Source of the DNA: Fen-1301 sp963786395
GTDB lineage: Bacteria; Bacteroidota; Ignavibacteria; Ignavibacteriales; Ignavibacteriaceae
Direction of reading: 5' to 3'
DNA length: 64,000 bases
NCBI GenBank assembly: GCA_963786395.1
Contig: CAWAZD010000022.1
Location: forward strand, 12,118 to 76,117
Below the pieces are notes generated by a model. The model was given only the letters and a program-made list of their open reading frames with translations, searched no databases and had not been told where the DNA came from. The position numbers were made by a program, and so were the translations under genes. Positions 1 to 8,659 of this stretch are shown here, one piece after another. Position 1 is the stretch's first letter; every line of letters begins with the position of its first letter.

Positions 1-175
1 TTCTTAATTTCTTAATCAGGTCATCAAGTGAATCGGCTCCTTTTCCGCCAACAGAAACAGCAGTTTTTACATATTGCGGGTTTAGATCATACCCGAAAAC
101 CTGATGTCCTGATGCTACAAGTTTTTTGAGCATATTCCCTCCCATTTTCCCTAGTCCAATTATTCCTAATTCCAT
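1..175 (-). CDS. 6-phosphogluconate dehydrogenase-like protein, N-terminal part
   Basis: The gene runs off the left edge, so only about the first 58 residues are visible. They begin MELGIIGLGKMGGNM, a Rossmann dinucleotide-binding loop (GxGxMG), followed by HQVFGYDLNP, where the acidic residue after the second strand suggests NAD rather than NADP. This start is typical of the decarboxylating 6-phosphogluconate dehydrogenase family (YqeC/GndA-like), which oxidises 6-phosphogluconate to ribulose 5-phosphate. A related beta-hydroxyacid dehydrogenase cannot be excluded because the catalytic part lies outside the window. Confidence 0.75.
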   Translation of the reverse strand, partial: MELGIIGLGKMGGNMLKKLVASGHQVFGYDLNPQYVKTAVSVGGKGADSLDDLIKKLR

Positions 176-237
176 TTATTACCTCAATTTTTCAGATAAT
201 ATACGGATTAATATTAAAAAATTATGTTACGTGTGTA

Positions 238-450
238 GGGTAGCCCAGTCCTTCAGGACTGGGTGATCGGAATAAAGTTAAAAATATTTATGCCATTTAT
301 GGCATTAAAATGATAATAAATTAATACGACGTCATCTTTCAGGTCATTCTCGTAATTATCTGGTAAGTTAGAATTGGGAATTGTAAGGGGATGAATCCCC
401 TAAAATCACAATTATTTTTTTGTTCATAATCCCAGGCATTAATGCCTGGG
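238..450. repeat. Composite array of four palindromic intergenic repeats
   Basis: Four separate palindromes lie in this gene-free stretch. They are CCCAGTCCTTCAGGACTGGG at 244-263, ATGCCATTTATGGCAT at 290-305, AGGGGATGAATCCCCT at 386-401 and CCCAGGCATTAATGCCTGGG at 431-450. The spacer between the first two is also conserved: its reverse complement recurs at 41195-41270. Related palindromes occur at 6125-6144 and 6257-6276. This looks like a REP-type mobile repeat family. No protein-coding signal is visible here. Confidence 0.85.
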
Positions 451-470
451 CTAATGAGGACAAAAAAAAA

Positions 471-496
471 GAGGCACACAAGCTGCCTCTTTTTTA
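471..496 (-). terminator. Rho-independent terminator of rplU-rpmA
   Basis: A GAGGCA/TGCCTC hairpin with a 7-nt loop is followed on the minus strand by a run of T (A-tract at 462-470 on the + strand). It lies about 20 nt past the rpmA stop. A second T-tract at 490-495 would also let it work in the other direction. Confidence 0.85.
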
Positions 497-514
497 ATTT
501 TTATTATCTAATTT

Positions 515-772
515 TTAATTAGATAGGAATACGTTTACGTATTGTCTCTTCCCTCTTTTTTCTTCAAACTTAACGAATCCGTCAATAAGCGCGAATAATG
601 TATCATCGCCGCCGATTGCTACATTTTCACCAGGATGAAATTTTGTGCCTCTCTGCCTAACCAGAATATTACCGGCAAGTACTTTCTCGCCTCCGAATTT
701 CTTTACACCAAGACGCTGTGCATTACTATCTCTTCCGTTTCTGGTAGAACCTTGACCTTTTTTATGTGCCAT
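515..772 (-). CDS. rpmA: Ribosomal protein bL27
   Basis: The 85-residue product has the whole bL27 pattern: MAHKKGQGSTRNGRDS at the N-terminus, then RLGVKKFGGE and VRQRGTKFHPGENV. bL27 sits beside the peptidyl-transferase centre of the 50S subunit, and its N-terminal tail reaches the tRNA ends. Here the mature-type start MAHKK is encoded directly, without the cleaved extension found in Firmicutes. It lies 12 nt downstream of rplU, the usual order, and ends just before a clear terminator. Confidence 0.98.
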   Translation of the reverse strand: MAHKKGQGSTRNGRDSNAQRLGVKKFGGEKVLAGNILVRQRGTKFHPGENVAIGGDDTLFALIDGFVKFEEKRGKRQYVNVFLSN

Positions 773-784
773 ATTAAGTCTCCT

Positions 785-1093
785 TTATCCTATCTTAGTA
801 ATTTCAATATGGGTTAATTTCTGCCGGTGACCATTAAATTTATCGTATCCGGTTCTTCTTTTTTTCTTGTAGACAATTACTTTATCATCTTGTACATGTG
901 CCAGCACTTTTGCAGTAACTGTAACTCCGTTAACATACGGGCTGCCAATTTTTACACCACTGTCATCGCTATAAAGAAGTACATTCTGAAAAACTACTTC
1001 GCTTTCAGATTCATTCGTTAACAACGGCACATAATATTTCGTCTTCTCAGCTACTTTGAATTGCTGGCCTGATATATCAACTACGGCGAACAT
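785..1093 (-). CDS. rplU: Ribosomal protein bL21
   Basis: The 102-residue product begins MFAVVDISGQQFKV and carries the C-terminal KKKRRTGYDKFNGHRQ segment that marks bL21, a 23S rRNA-binding protein of the 50S subunit. It is the first gene of the rplU-rpmA operon and has a well-formed promoter about 30 bp upstream. A TGAGG sequence precedes the ATG. Confidence 0.97.
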   Translation of the reverse strand: MFAVVDISGQQFKVAEKTKYYVPLLTNESESEVVFQNVLLYSDDSGVKIGSPYVNGVTVTAKVLAHVQDDKVIVYKKKRRTGYDKFNGHRQKLTHIEITKIG

Positions 1094-1122
1094 TTTAACC
1101 TCATAATTTCAAAATTAGACAT

Positions 1123-1154
1123 CAAAGGTAAGAATTATCATCAATATTTACAAA
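1123..1154 (-). promoter_or_regulatory. Bacteroidota-type promoter of rplU-rpmA
   Basis: On the minus strand TTTG (1151-1154) is followed after 20 nt by TACCTTTG (1123-1130). This matches the -33 TTTG / -7 TAnnTTTG consensus known for the primary sigma factor of Bacteroidota. It lies about 30 bp before the rplU start and supports placing the organism near that phylum. Confidence 0.7.
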
Positions 1155-1220
1155 TTCTTAAAGAAAAATTATTAATGCCCGAATTCTATCTAATCTGCCT
1201 AAATCTTAAGATTAACCCAC

Positions 1221-3389
1221 TTATTTCAAATAAACCATCTTTTTATTTAGGCTTACTTTTCTTCCATTTAAAATATTAACAAAATTCATTCTATAAAAAT
1301 ATATTCCTGAAGATAATTTACCGCCTGCTGGTTCAAATTTTACCTCATAAAACCCTGCTTTCTTGTATTCATTCACAAGAGTGCTTACTTTTTCACCCTT
1401 TATGTTATAAACTTCAAGAACGACAAGTGCGTCTTCCGGAAGTTCATAACTGATTATAGTGGAAGGGTTAAATGGATTGGGATAATTCTGATACATCGCA
1501 AATTGTCCCGGAACATTAATATCCGCTTCTACAATACTGCTGTATTGGAAACTTCCATCATTATCATTCATTCTTATTCTGTAAAAATATTTTCCCGGTT
1601 CGAGATCTGCGTCATTGAAATAATAATTTTTATATGAATTACTGACAAAATTGGCTTTTATGGTTCCTACTTTTTCCCAGAAATTAGTATTAATTATTTT
1701 CCTTTCTATCTCAAAATTATTACTGTTCGTTTCTGTTGCAGTTTCCCAATTGAGTTTTATTCCTCTGCCATTGACCTTACAACCGAAATAAATCAACTCA
1801 ACGGGCAGTGCTCCATCATTCCCAATGCCGAAATAAGAAAAAGCTGTAATCCCATCTGAAGTAGCAAAATATTGATCTTCTTGCGTACCTGATCCTGATA
1901 TTACCACAGAATTTTGATTCCATGTAGCTCCGTTCCATCTTCCAATCAATACAACTGAATTTATATTAAATCCAGGGGCCTCATGTCCATGCATCCAGCC
2001 AAATTTAATCCTGGCAGTTGACCCGCCTTCAGTATTTTCCGTAATTAGCCATTGACGCTGAACCACTTTGTCTGGATTTGTTGGTACAATGTCATAGGTA
2101 TCTTTTACTTTAACTTTGAATGTATCTGGGACGCCTGTATAATTAATTATAGCAGGATTATAAGAATTAAGTGTGCCAACCGGAAATATTATATCTTTGC
2201 TTTGTGTCATTTTGTTGAATATAATTCCCCCTGAATTATTTGTTACCACATAGGTTCCAGATGAACCTCCTGCAATTACAGCCGTATCATTTATTATTAA
2301 ATCTTTATCCGCGAGAATTAAATTCCCCGCAATTAATTTCATAGTATCAACAATAAACACGTTATTAGATAGCGCAACTCCGCTGCTATTATTTATTCCA
2401 AGTATGTTTACTGATGGGGGCAAACCATTTCCGGTAACTTGCGCTAATAATCCGGTATAGTAATAAGCCGAACCCGGACTAAACGTCCTTGTCCCTTTCA
2501 CGCAAATATTACCGATTGAATCTGTCCCCTGAGTAATTCCTGATGCATCGCCGATATAGATTGCAGCTCCGTTATTCAATGTAAAGCTGCATCCCCCCCA
2601 AACCGGATAGGTTCCGCATTGAAGAATACTCCCGGCATTTAAAGTAAAATTCTTAGAAAAATTAACAGGACTAATAAGTTTTACGGTAGTACCAGGACCG
2701 TTAATAACCAAATTCTTTTTCCAGTAATATGCCTGACTACCTGTACCTCCGGAATAATAAGAGTTATAAAAATCAGTTTCATTCAATAATTGAATTTCAC
2801 CTGTTCCCGAAATAATTTCCTCCGCTGTGACCATTAGGTTATCTATTGTCAGAAAACCTGTCCCTGCATATGCATAAATCCTTATTACTAGATTCGGATT
2901 ATTGTTTACTTCAGGATAATTATTTAACTCTATGCTTGCCTCATTCCATGATGTACTTGGTGCCCCTGTTGCGTTTGGGCCTGCTGACTTAAATGCAGAT
3001 CCATCTGAAGAAAAATTGCATCCCACATATTTAGGACTTGTCCCATCAGGTGCATAGTCACGGAACTTAATACAAATTCCTTTAAATCCGGAAGTATTTA
3101 CTGAGAATTGATAATATTCTTTTGCTTTGATTCCGGGGTCGGATGTAACATTCTCCCAACCACTTCCCTTCAGAGCTTTCCCTAACCCATTCTCACTTGA
3201 TCCTCCGCCTATTGCACTCAATCCGGATCTAGCAATCGGACCACTCCCGGGATTTATTGATTGTTCCACTGCATTCTCAAAAATACTCCGGTTTGAGTTA
3301 CTCTCAAAGTCATAATATAAAATTGGGACTTGAGGAAAAGAACTGTTCATGAACAGAAAAAATATAATGTACAGATATAGCTTATCCAT
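1221..3389 (-). CDS. Secreted protein with type IX secretion sorting domain
   Basis: The 722-residue product starts with a hydrophobic export signal (LYLYIIFFLFMNSSF). It contains a beta-rich middle section (roughly residues 20-190 look like a carbohydrate-binding or jelly-roll module) and a Fn3-like stretch near 535-620 (VELIYFGCKVNGRGIKLNWE, FEIERK). The last 85 residues form a type A T9SS sorting domain (YQNYPNPFNPSTI, LSSGIYFYRM, NKKMVYLK). Family knowledge says such proteins are exported by the Sec and type IX systems, then anchored or released at the cell surface. The specific function is not recognisable. It is transcribed alone, convergent toward rplU and divergent from the DedA gene. 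Confidence 0.85.
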   Translation of the reverse strand: MDKLYLYIIFFLFMNSSFPQVPILYYDFESNSNRSIFENAVEQSINPGSGPIARSGLSAIGGGSSENGLGKALKGSGWENVTSDPGIKAKEYYQFSVNTSGFKGICIKFRDYAPDGTSPKYVGCNFSSDGSAFKSAGPNATGAPSTSWNEASIELNNYPEVNNNPNLVIRIYAYAGTGFLTIDNLMVTAEEIISGTGEIQLLNETDFYNSYYSGGTGSQAYYWKKNLVINGPGTTVKLISPVNFSKNFTLNAGSILQCGTYPVWGGCSFTLNNGAAIYIGDASGITQGTDSIGNICVKGTRTFSPGSAYYYTGLLAQVTGNGLPPSVNILGINNSSGVALSNNVFIVDTMKLIAGNLILADKDLIINDTAVIAGGSSGTYVVTNNSGGIIFNKMTQSKDIIFPVGTLNSYNPAIINYTGVPDTFKVKVKDTYDIVPTNPDKVVQRQWLITENTEGGSTARIKFGWMHGHEAPGFNINSVVLIGRWNGATWNQNSVVISGSGTQEDQYFATSDGITAFSYFGIGNDGALPVELIYFGCKVNGRGIKLNWETATETNSNNFEIERKIINTNFWEKVGTIKANFVSNSYKNYYFNDADLEPGKYFYRIRMNDNDGSFQYSSIVEADINVPGQFAMYQNYPNPFNPSTIISYELPEDALVVLEVYNIKGEKVSTLVNEYKKAGFYEVKFEPAGGKLSSGIYFYRMNFVNILNGRKVSLNKKMVYLK

Positions 3390-3536
3390 GTTACCTGCCC
3401 GTAATTAATGAATAAATATTGATTGAACCGCATTAAAAAATATTGATGTGCAAAAACCGTTTCCCAACTATTTTAACTTAAATAATAAATAATTAAGAAT
3501 CAATAGCCTTTTCTCCTACCAATTATTTTTCTATTT

Positions 3537-4265
3537 TTGATCCATAATTTCTGGATTAAAACGTTGGACATAATCAAATATCTTGTCGACCTGTTCATTC
3601 ATCTTGATAAGCATCTTTTGGAAATAATAGGCCACTATGGCGTACTTACCTATGCAATTCTGTTCTTTGTAATCTTTGCTGAAACAGGTTTTGTATTTAC
3701 TCCTTTTCTGCCGGGGGATTCATTACTTTTTGCTGCCGGCACACTTGCGGCACTACCAGGTATTAGTCCTGTGGGAGGAACATTAACCCAGTACAGTGTG
3801 TTAAATGTTCATTACCTTTTCCTTCTTCTGGCACTCGCAGCCATTCTTGGGAATAGTGCAAATTATTTCGTAGGACATTTTATAGGTGAAAAGATTTTCC
3901 ACGACAATTCCCGTATACTAAAGAAAGAATATCTTAACAGGACTCATGTCTTTTATGAAAAGCATGGCGGGCTGACTGTGGTTATTACAAGATTTGTTCC
4001 TATAATCCGTACAATAGCTCCATTTGTTGCAGGTGTTGGCAGTATGACTTTTACGCGATTCAGTTTATATAATATCGCCGGAGGAATTCTGTGGGTAGCG
4101 CTTTTTATTTACGGCGGCTTCTTCTTCGGGAACATACCTTTTGTTAGAAATAATTTTTCCGTTGTTACTATTGCAATTATTTTTATTTCTGTTCTTCCGA
4201 TGATTATTGAAATTATACGGCAAAGAAGACTTGCTGTAAAACCGGGAGACAGTGTTGATTTATGA
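3537..4265 (+). CDS. DedA-family (SNARE-associated) membrane protein
   Basis: The product is about 242 residues with several membrane segments. It has the DedA signatures FAETGFVFTPFLPGDSLLFAAG in the N-terminal half and the GxxxxxxRFVPIIRTIAPFVAGV block near residues 155-170. DedA proteins act in membrane homeostasis and include undecaprenyl-phosphate and phospholipid flippases. The start is uncertain. The first in-frame start is TTG at 3537, but it overlaps a TATTTTTG sequence that resembles a -7 promoter element. A second TTG at 3564 would give MDIIKYLV instead. No strong ribosome-binding site marks either one. Confidence 0.88.
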   Translation: MIHNFWIKTLDIIKYLVDLFIHLDKHLLEIIGHYGVLTYAILFFVIFAETGFVFTPFLPGDSLLFAAGTLAALPGISPVGGTLTQYSVLNVHYLFLLLALAAILGNSANYFVGHFIGEKIFHDNSRILKKEYLNRTHVFYEKHGGLTVVITRFVPIIRTIAPFVAGVGSMTFTRFSLYNIAGGILWVALFIYGGFFFGNIPFVRNNFSVVTIAIIFISVLPMIIEIIRQRRLAVKPGDSVDL

Positions 4266-4330
4266 GATTCTTCGGTTAGAATCTGTACTTTTTTTGTTAG
4301 TGTAAAATTTAATAATTATCTCAGAGGAAA

Positions 4331-4996
4331 ATGATGAATTATGAATCTTATCTTGATCTGATGAAAGGGAGCTTTACCATTATTATTCTTGCTCTCTGCT
4401 CTATTTATGCACTGAAAACTGTGATTGAAAAATATATAACATTCCAGGGGATTAGAGAATTATACATAAATGGTTTTTCACTTCGTGTAAGACAAAGCCT
4501 TAAAGACGGCGGTATTGATAAAGCTTTAGCTGCTGTGGATGCCGAAAATAATAAATGGCTTCGATTTACAATCAGGAGCCCTTTGGCACCGGTGTATAAA
4601 TATATTTTCCAGCATGCGGAGTATGATAAAGATGATCTGCTGCAAGGTTCATATACACGACTTGATAAAGAACTTGCGAAGTTAGAAAAAGGTTTACACG
4701 GATTAGCCTCTCTTGGAGCCGTATCTCCTTTTATTGGATTATTCGGTACTGTAATTGGGATAATTAGAGCCTTCAGTGCACTTTCTGTTAATGAGGCAGC
4801 AAGCTATACAAATGTAATGTCCGGAATCGCTGAAGCTCTGGTTTCAACCGCAGCCGGTATATTGGTTGCCATTCCCTGCGTTATGTTTTATAATTATTTC
4901 ATTAAACAAATTAAACTGAACCTTCCTCTTATTGAGGAAACGCTTCAGGATACTGTACATTTTGTAACTAAACAAAATACTACGGTGCAGCAATGA
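4331..4996 (+). CDS. exbB: MotA/TolQ/ExbB proton-channel protein
   Basis: The 221-residue inner-membrane protein has one N-terminal membrane segment and two further segments in the C-terminal half. The typical LASLGAVSPFIGLFGTVIGII block (about residues 124-145) and the AEALVSTAAGILVAIPCV block follow. ExbB forms the pentameric channel that converts proton motive force into movement of TonB. The ATG follows an AGAGG sequence. The stop overlaps the exbD start by 4 bp (ATGA), so the two are translationally coupled. Confidence 0.92.
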   Translation: MMNYESYLDLMKGSFTIIILALCSIYALKTVIEKYITFQGIRELYINGFSLRVRQSLKDGGIDKALAAVDAENNKWLRFTIRSPLAPVYKYIFQHAEYDKDDLLQGSYTRLDKELAKLEKGLHGLASLGAVSPFIGLFGTVIGIIRAFSALSVNEAASYTNVMSGIAEALVSTAAGILVAIPCVMFYNYFIKQIKLNLPLIEETLQDTVHFVTKQNTTVQQ

Positions 4997-5394
4997 GAAG
5001 GTTCACTGTTGATTCGAAAGAATTCTCTGAAATAAATATTACTCCATTCACCGATGTTGTACTTGTATTGCTGATTATTTTCATGATTGCAAGTCCGATA
5101 CTCGTAACAGGCGCCTTAAAAATAAAACTGCCGGTTGCGGATACTTCAGAAAGCGTGGTTAAGAAAAATGTTGAAGTTTCAATAAATGATAAGAATGAAA
5201 TTTTTGTTAATAATAAACTAATTCCTGAAAATCAGCTTGAAACTATTTTAAGAACAGAATATGCTGTTAAAAATAATACTGAAGTAATTATTAATGGAGA
5301 TAACCGGATTACTACCGGTACTTTTATACATGTGCTTGACATCGTTAAGAAATCCGGCGCGACTAAACTGCTGATCGGCACAATCAAAAAATAA
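4993..5394 (+). CDS. exbD: ExbD/TolR biopolymer transport protein
   Basis: This 133-residue protein has the ExbD layout: a short cytoplasmic start, then EINITPFTDVVLVLLIIFMIASP with the conserved membrane aspartate that carries protons, then a periplasmic domain. It overlaps exbB by 4 bp and tonB by 1 bp, forming a compact exbB-exbD-tonB operon. This operon could energise receptors such as the TonB-dependent receptor at 52-55 kb. Confidence 0.93.
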   Translation: MRRFTVDSKEFSEINITPFTDVVLVLLIIFMIASPILVTGALKIKLPVADTSESVVKKNVEVSINDKNEIFVNNKLIPENQLETILRTEYAVKNNTEVIINGDNRITTGTFIHVLDIVKKSGATKLLIGTIKK

Positions 5395-6092
5395 TGTTCA
5401 GTAACTCAAAATATTTCTCTGCAGGGTTATCTGTTTTAATCCATGTAATCCTGTTCCTTTTTCTACTGAATTTTTATAAGATTACAAACCATCAGGATTC
5501 TTCATATATTGAAATAGGCTTAGGAGGCACCCCGGGTGGTGGAAACGGAGGCGAACCTAATGTAAAACCGCAGTCTGTTGAAGAGAAGATTCCAGTTAAA
5601 GAAGAAAAAACCCCTTCTATAAAATCCAAAGTAGCAGATAAACCCAAAGCCCCTGAAAAAGAAGGTGTATTAAATAATTCCGGAGTCAAAGGATCTGGAA
5701 CCGGAACGGGAACAGGAACTGGCAGTGGAAATGGTACCGGACCCGGAACTGGTTCGGGTATACTTAGCATTCCAATTCCTAAGGTTGTTCCCAAACCAGT
5801 TGATGAAACCTATTATGTTGCTGTGGAACAAATGCCCGAACCGATTGGGGGTATGGAGGACATAAATGATAAAATAAATCCTTCACTAAAAGCTGGTGGC
5901 GCAAAAGGAACTGTTTATATTCTTGCTTATATTGATGAGAATGGTGCAGTAAGAAAAGTTCTTCTTTCAAAAGGAATCGGTGGCGAGGCGGATCAGGCAG
6001 CACTTAACGCTGTGAGAAGAACAAGATTTCGTGCCGGACGTAAAGCCGGAGTTATTGTTAAAGTGCAAATGCTGATGGCAATTCATTTCTGA
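5394..6092 (+). CDS. tonB: Energy transducer TonB
   Basis: The 232-residue product has one N-terminal membrane anchor (SVLIHVILFLFLLNFYKI). A periplasm-spanning linker rich in Pro, Lys and Glu follows, then a stretch of alternating Gly-Thr (about residues 100-122). The C-terminal TonB domain (EPIGGMEDINDKINPSLKAG, GTVYILAYIDENG, ALNAVRRTRFRAG) comes last. TonB contacts outer-membrane receptors and passes on energy from ExbBD. The Gly-Thr run replaces the more usual Pro-Lys linker and may vary in length between strains. The gene overlaps the exbD stop by 1 bp. Confidence 0.93.
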   Translation: MFSNSKYFSAGLSVLIHVILFLFLLNFYKITNHQDSSYIEIGLGGTPGGGNGGEPNVKPQSVEEKIPVKEEKTPSIKSKVADKPKAPEKEGVLNNSGVKGSGTGTGTGTGSGNGTGPGTGSGILSIPIPKVVPKPVDETYYVAVEQMPEPIGGMEDINDKINPSLKAGGAKGTVYILAYIDENGAVRKVLLSKGIGGEADQAALNAVRRTRFRAGRKAGVIVKVQMLMAIHF

Positions 6093-6124
6093 TATTGAAA
6101 TTAAATCAAATAAATGATTTCTAG

Positions 6125-6193
6125 CCCAGGCATTTATGCCTGGGATTGTCAAACTACTATTCCCCTATTTGGGGCAGGTCTATTGACCCGCCC
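6125..6193. repeat. Palindromic repeats after tonB
   Basis: CCCAGGCATTTATGCCTGGG (6125-6144) matches the palindrome at 431-450 apart from two central bases. It is followed by a CCCC/GGGG hairpin (6162-6174) and by GGGCAGGTCTATTGACCCGCCC-type dyad sequence (6172-6193). They belong to the same intergenic repeat family as the arrays near 0.3 and 41.2 kb. Confidence 0.75.
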
Positions 6194-6196
6194 GAT

Positions 6197-6230
6197 AAAC
6201 AAAAGGGATTCTTTCGAATCCCTTTTGTTT
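6197..6230. terminator. Bidirectional terminator between tonB and hppA
   Basis: A perfect 15-bp stem (AAACAAAAGGGATTC pairing with GAATCCCTTTTGTTT, loop TTTC) has A and T tracts at its two ends. It therefore suits both of the convergent transcripts that meet here. Confidence 0.85.
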
Positions 6231-6256
6231 AACAGTTTTTATTTTTACTCTCTTCT

Positions 6257-6276
6257 CCCAGTCCTGAAGGACTGGG
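6257..6276. repeat. 20-bp palindromic repeat
   Basis: CCCAGTCCTGAAGGACTGGG followed by CTAG is the same element as at 244-263 and 41249-41268. It lies just past the 3' end of hppA. Confidence 0.85.
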
Positions 6277-6308
6277 CTAGAAACCTCGAAGGTTAAAATG
6301 AATTAAGA

Positions 6309-8477
6309 TTAGACAAATAACGGGGCTAGTACCAATGTTAGTGTGCTTAATAATTTTATGAGCACATGAAGCGAAGGTCCTGCTGTATCTTTAAATGGAT
6401 CTCCAACTGTGTCGCCTACAACTGCGGCTTTATGAGGATCGCTTTTCTTTCCACCATGATGACCCATCTCAATAAACTTCTTTGCATTATCCCATGCACC
6501 TCCACCGTTATTAAGGAATAACGCCATTAGGATTCCGGTTATGGTTCCTACCATTAAATATCCACCAACAACCTCGGCTCCTGTTGCACCGATTGGATTG
6601 GATGCTCCGCCACCCATTATATAGATATATTTGAATACAAGTCCTATACCTACAGTCATTCCAACAACAAGAAGTCCGGGAACTACCATTTTACGCAAAG
6701 CAGCCTTGGTTGCAATGTCAACGCACTGACCGTAATCAGGTTTGGATGTTCCGAGCATTATACCAGGATTATTCTTGAACTGCTCACGTACGTTATTAAT
6801 AATAGCATAAGCAGCTTTACCTACTGCTTTAATTGCAAGTGAGGAGAAGATATAAACAAGCATACCTCCGCAAATTGCACCAACAAACACTTCAGGTTTA
6901 TTTAGATTTATTTTACCGTCAAAGCTTGGCATATAGTTCTTTACTTCATCTATGTATGCACCGAATAAAAGGAAGGCGGCAAGAGCAGCTGATCCAACTG
7001 CATATCCTTTTGTTAAAGCTTTTGTTGTGTTACCAACTGCATCAAGACGATCTGTTTTTACTCTGATCTCTTCCGGCTGCTGACTCATTTCAACAATTCC
7101 ACCGGCGTTATCAGTAATAGGACCAAATGAATCCATAGCCAATATGTATGCCGCGGTTCCTAACATACCCATTGTTGCTACAGCAGTGCCGAATAATCCA
7201 CCGGCAGCAAGTCCTGATGACTGTCCGAGGAAATAAGTGCTAACAATTCCTGCACCGATTACCAATACAGGAAACCCTGTTGATTCCATACCAATTGCAA
7301 TTCCGGCGATGATGTTTGTAGCCGGACCGGTTAAAGATGCTTCAGCAATTGACTGTACCGGTCTGTATTTATATTCAGTATAATATTGAGTAAGGAATAC
7401 AAACGCCAGCGAAATAAGAATACCAATTACACCACAGAAAAAGAAATTAAGGAAAAAGACTCCGAGCAGCCATTTGGATGCAATAAAAAATCCTACCATT
7501 GCAAGTGATGCGGTTACATAAAATCCACGGTTCAAAGCCTGCATTGGATCTTCCTTGTCATTTGTCCTGACAATCATAATTCCAACAATAGAAGCAATAA
7601 TACCAAAAGCACGTGCTATTAGCGGGAATAACAAAACTCCCAGCAGGGTCATATTATTCTGAATAAACAAAGCTGAATTTTCTCTGTAAAGAGCGGCAGC
7701 AAGAATCATTGCTCCGATATTCTCAGCAGCGGTTGATTCAAAAAGATCGGCGCCACGGCCTGCGCAATCACCTACATTATCACCCACAAGATCAGCAATC
7801 ACTGCCGGATTTCTTGGATCATCTTCCGGAATGCCTGCTTCAACTTTCCCCACAAGATCAGCTCCCACATCGGCAGCCTTTGTATATATTCCACCGCCAA
7901 GTTGTGCAAATAATGCAACAAAGCTGGCACCAAAACCATAGCCAACAATCAGAAGTGGAATTTTTCCATCGGGTATAGTAGTAAGAGATTGAACTAATGT
8001 GAATAATCCGGCTACTCCAAGTAAACTCATTGCAACAACAAAAAACCCTGAAACAGCGCCGCCTCTTAATGCAGTTTGTAAAGCGCCATTCATACCTTTT
8101 GTTGCAGCAGCGGCAGTTCTGATATTTGAGCGGATGGCAATCCACATTCCCATATATCCGGCAGCAACCGAACACATGGCACCCAAAATAAATGAAATTG
8201 TTGTCCATAATGCTATCTGAGATGCAGTAGCGGGGTCATTAGCTGTAGGAGTTCTGAAAAACGCATAAATAATGTATATAATCGCAGCCAGACACAGGGC
8301 AAGATAAATAATTGTCTTGTTCTGTCGTTTCATGAATGCCTCAGCTCCCTGCTTAATAGCATTCGATATCTCCTGCATTTTTGCAGTGCCCTGATCACGC
8401 TTAAGTACGTCCCTGATAAGGTAAACAGCAAACAGAAGTCCAAGAACACTGATCCCAAGAATTAACGAAAGTTCCAT
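6309..8477 (-). CDS. hppA: Membrane-bound ion-translocating pyrophosphatase, K+-independent type
   Basis: The 722-residue protein has about 15-16 membrane segments and the pyrophosphatase signatures DVGADLVGKVEAGIPEDDPR and GDNVGDCAGRGADLFES (roughly residues 200-250). A second acidic cluster, DTVGDPFKDTAGPS, lies near the C-terminus. These bind Mg-PPi, whose hydrolysis drives proton (in some families sodium) export. The segment GNTTKALTKG has Lys and Thr at the two positions that distinguish the K+-independent from the K+-dependent group (Ala there), so a K+-independent H+ pump is most likely. It is monocistronic, with a terminator beyond its 3' end. Confidence 0.95.
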   Translation of the reverse strand: MELSLILGISVLGLLFAVYLIRDVLKRDQGTAKMQEISNAIKQGAEAFMKRQNKTIIYLALCLAAIIYIIYAFFRTPTANDPATASQIALWTTISFILGAMCSVAAGYMGMWIAIRSNIRTAAAATKGMNGALQTALRGGAVSGFFVVAMSLLGVAGLFTLVQSLTTIPDGKIPLLIVGYGFGASFVALFAQLGGGIYTKAADVGADLVGKVEAGIPEDDPRNPAVIADLVGDNVGDCAGRGADLFESTAAENIGAMILAAALYRENSALFIQNNMTLLGVLLFPLIARAFGIIASIVGIMIVRTNDKEDPMQALNRGFYVTASLAMVGFFIASKWLLGVFFLNFFFCGVIGILISLAFVFLTQYYTEYKYRPVQSIAEASLTGPATNIIAGIAIGMESTGFPVLVIGAGIVSTYFLGQSSGLAAGGLFGTAVATMGMLGTAAYILAMDSFGPITDNAGGIVEMSQQPEEIRVKTDRLDAVGNTTKALTKGYAVGSAALAAFLLFGAYIDEVKNYMPSFDGKINLNKPEVFVGAICGGMLVYIFSSLAIKAVGKAAYAIINNVREQFKNNPGIMLGTSKPDYGQCVDIATKAALRKMVVPGLLVVGMTVGIGLVFKYIYIMGGGASNPIGATGAEVVGGYLMVGTITGILMALFLNNGGGAWDNAKKFIEMGHHGGKKSDPHKAAVVGDTVGDPFKDTAGPSLHVLIKLLSTLTLVLAPLFV

Positions 8478-8659
8478 TTATTTCTCCAAAAAGTTGTATG
8501 GTTAATTGTCAAACTCACCCTGACCCTAAAGTAATTGTTTCAATCTAAAAAATTATCAAATAAAGGTGGTTTTGTCAAATATAAATTCAACATTCTTTTA
8601 ATCCGTTTATCATCCGTGAGACCCGATAACATAATATATATCAGGAGTATAACCATTTT

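Noticed and set aside
5492..5794. Pro/Val-rich reading frame opposite tonB
   Set aside because: It is the antisense image of the Gly-Thr repeat and has no start signal or homology.
7858..8208. 116-codon Cys/Trp-rich frame opposite or within hppA
   Set aside because: It is a shifted-frame shadow of a well-conserved membrane protein; its composition is an artefact.
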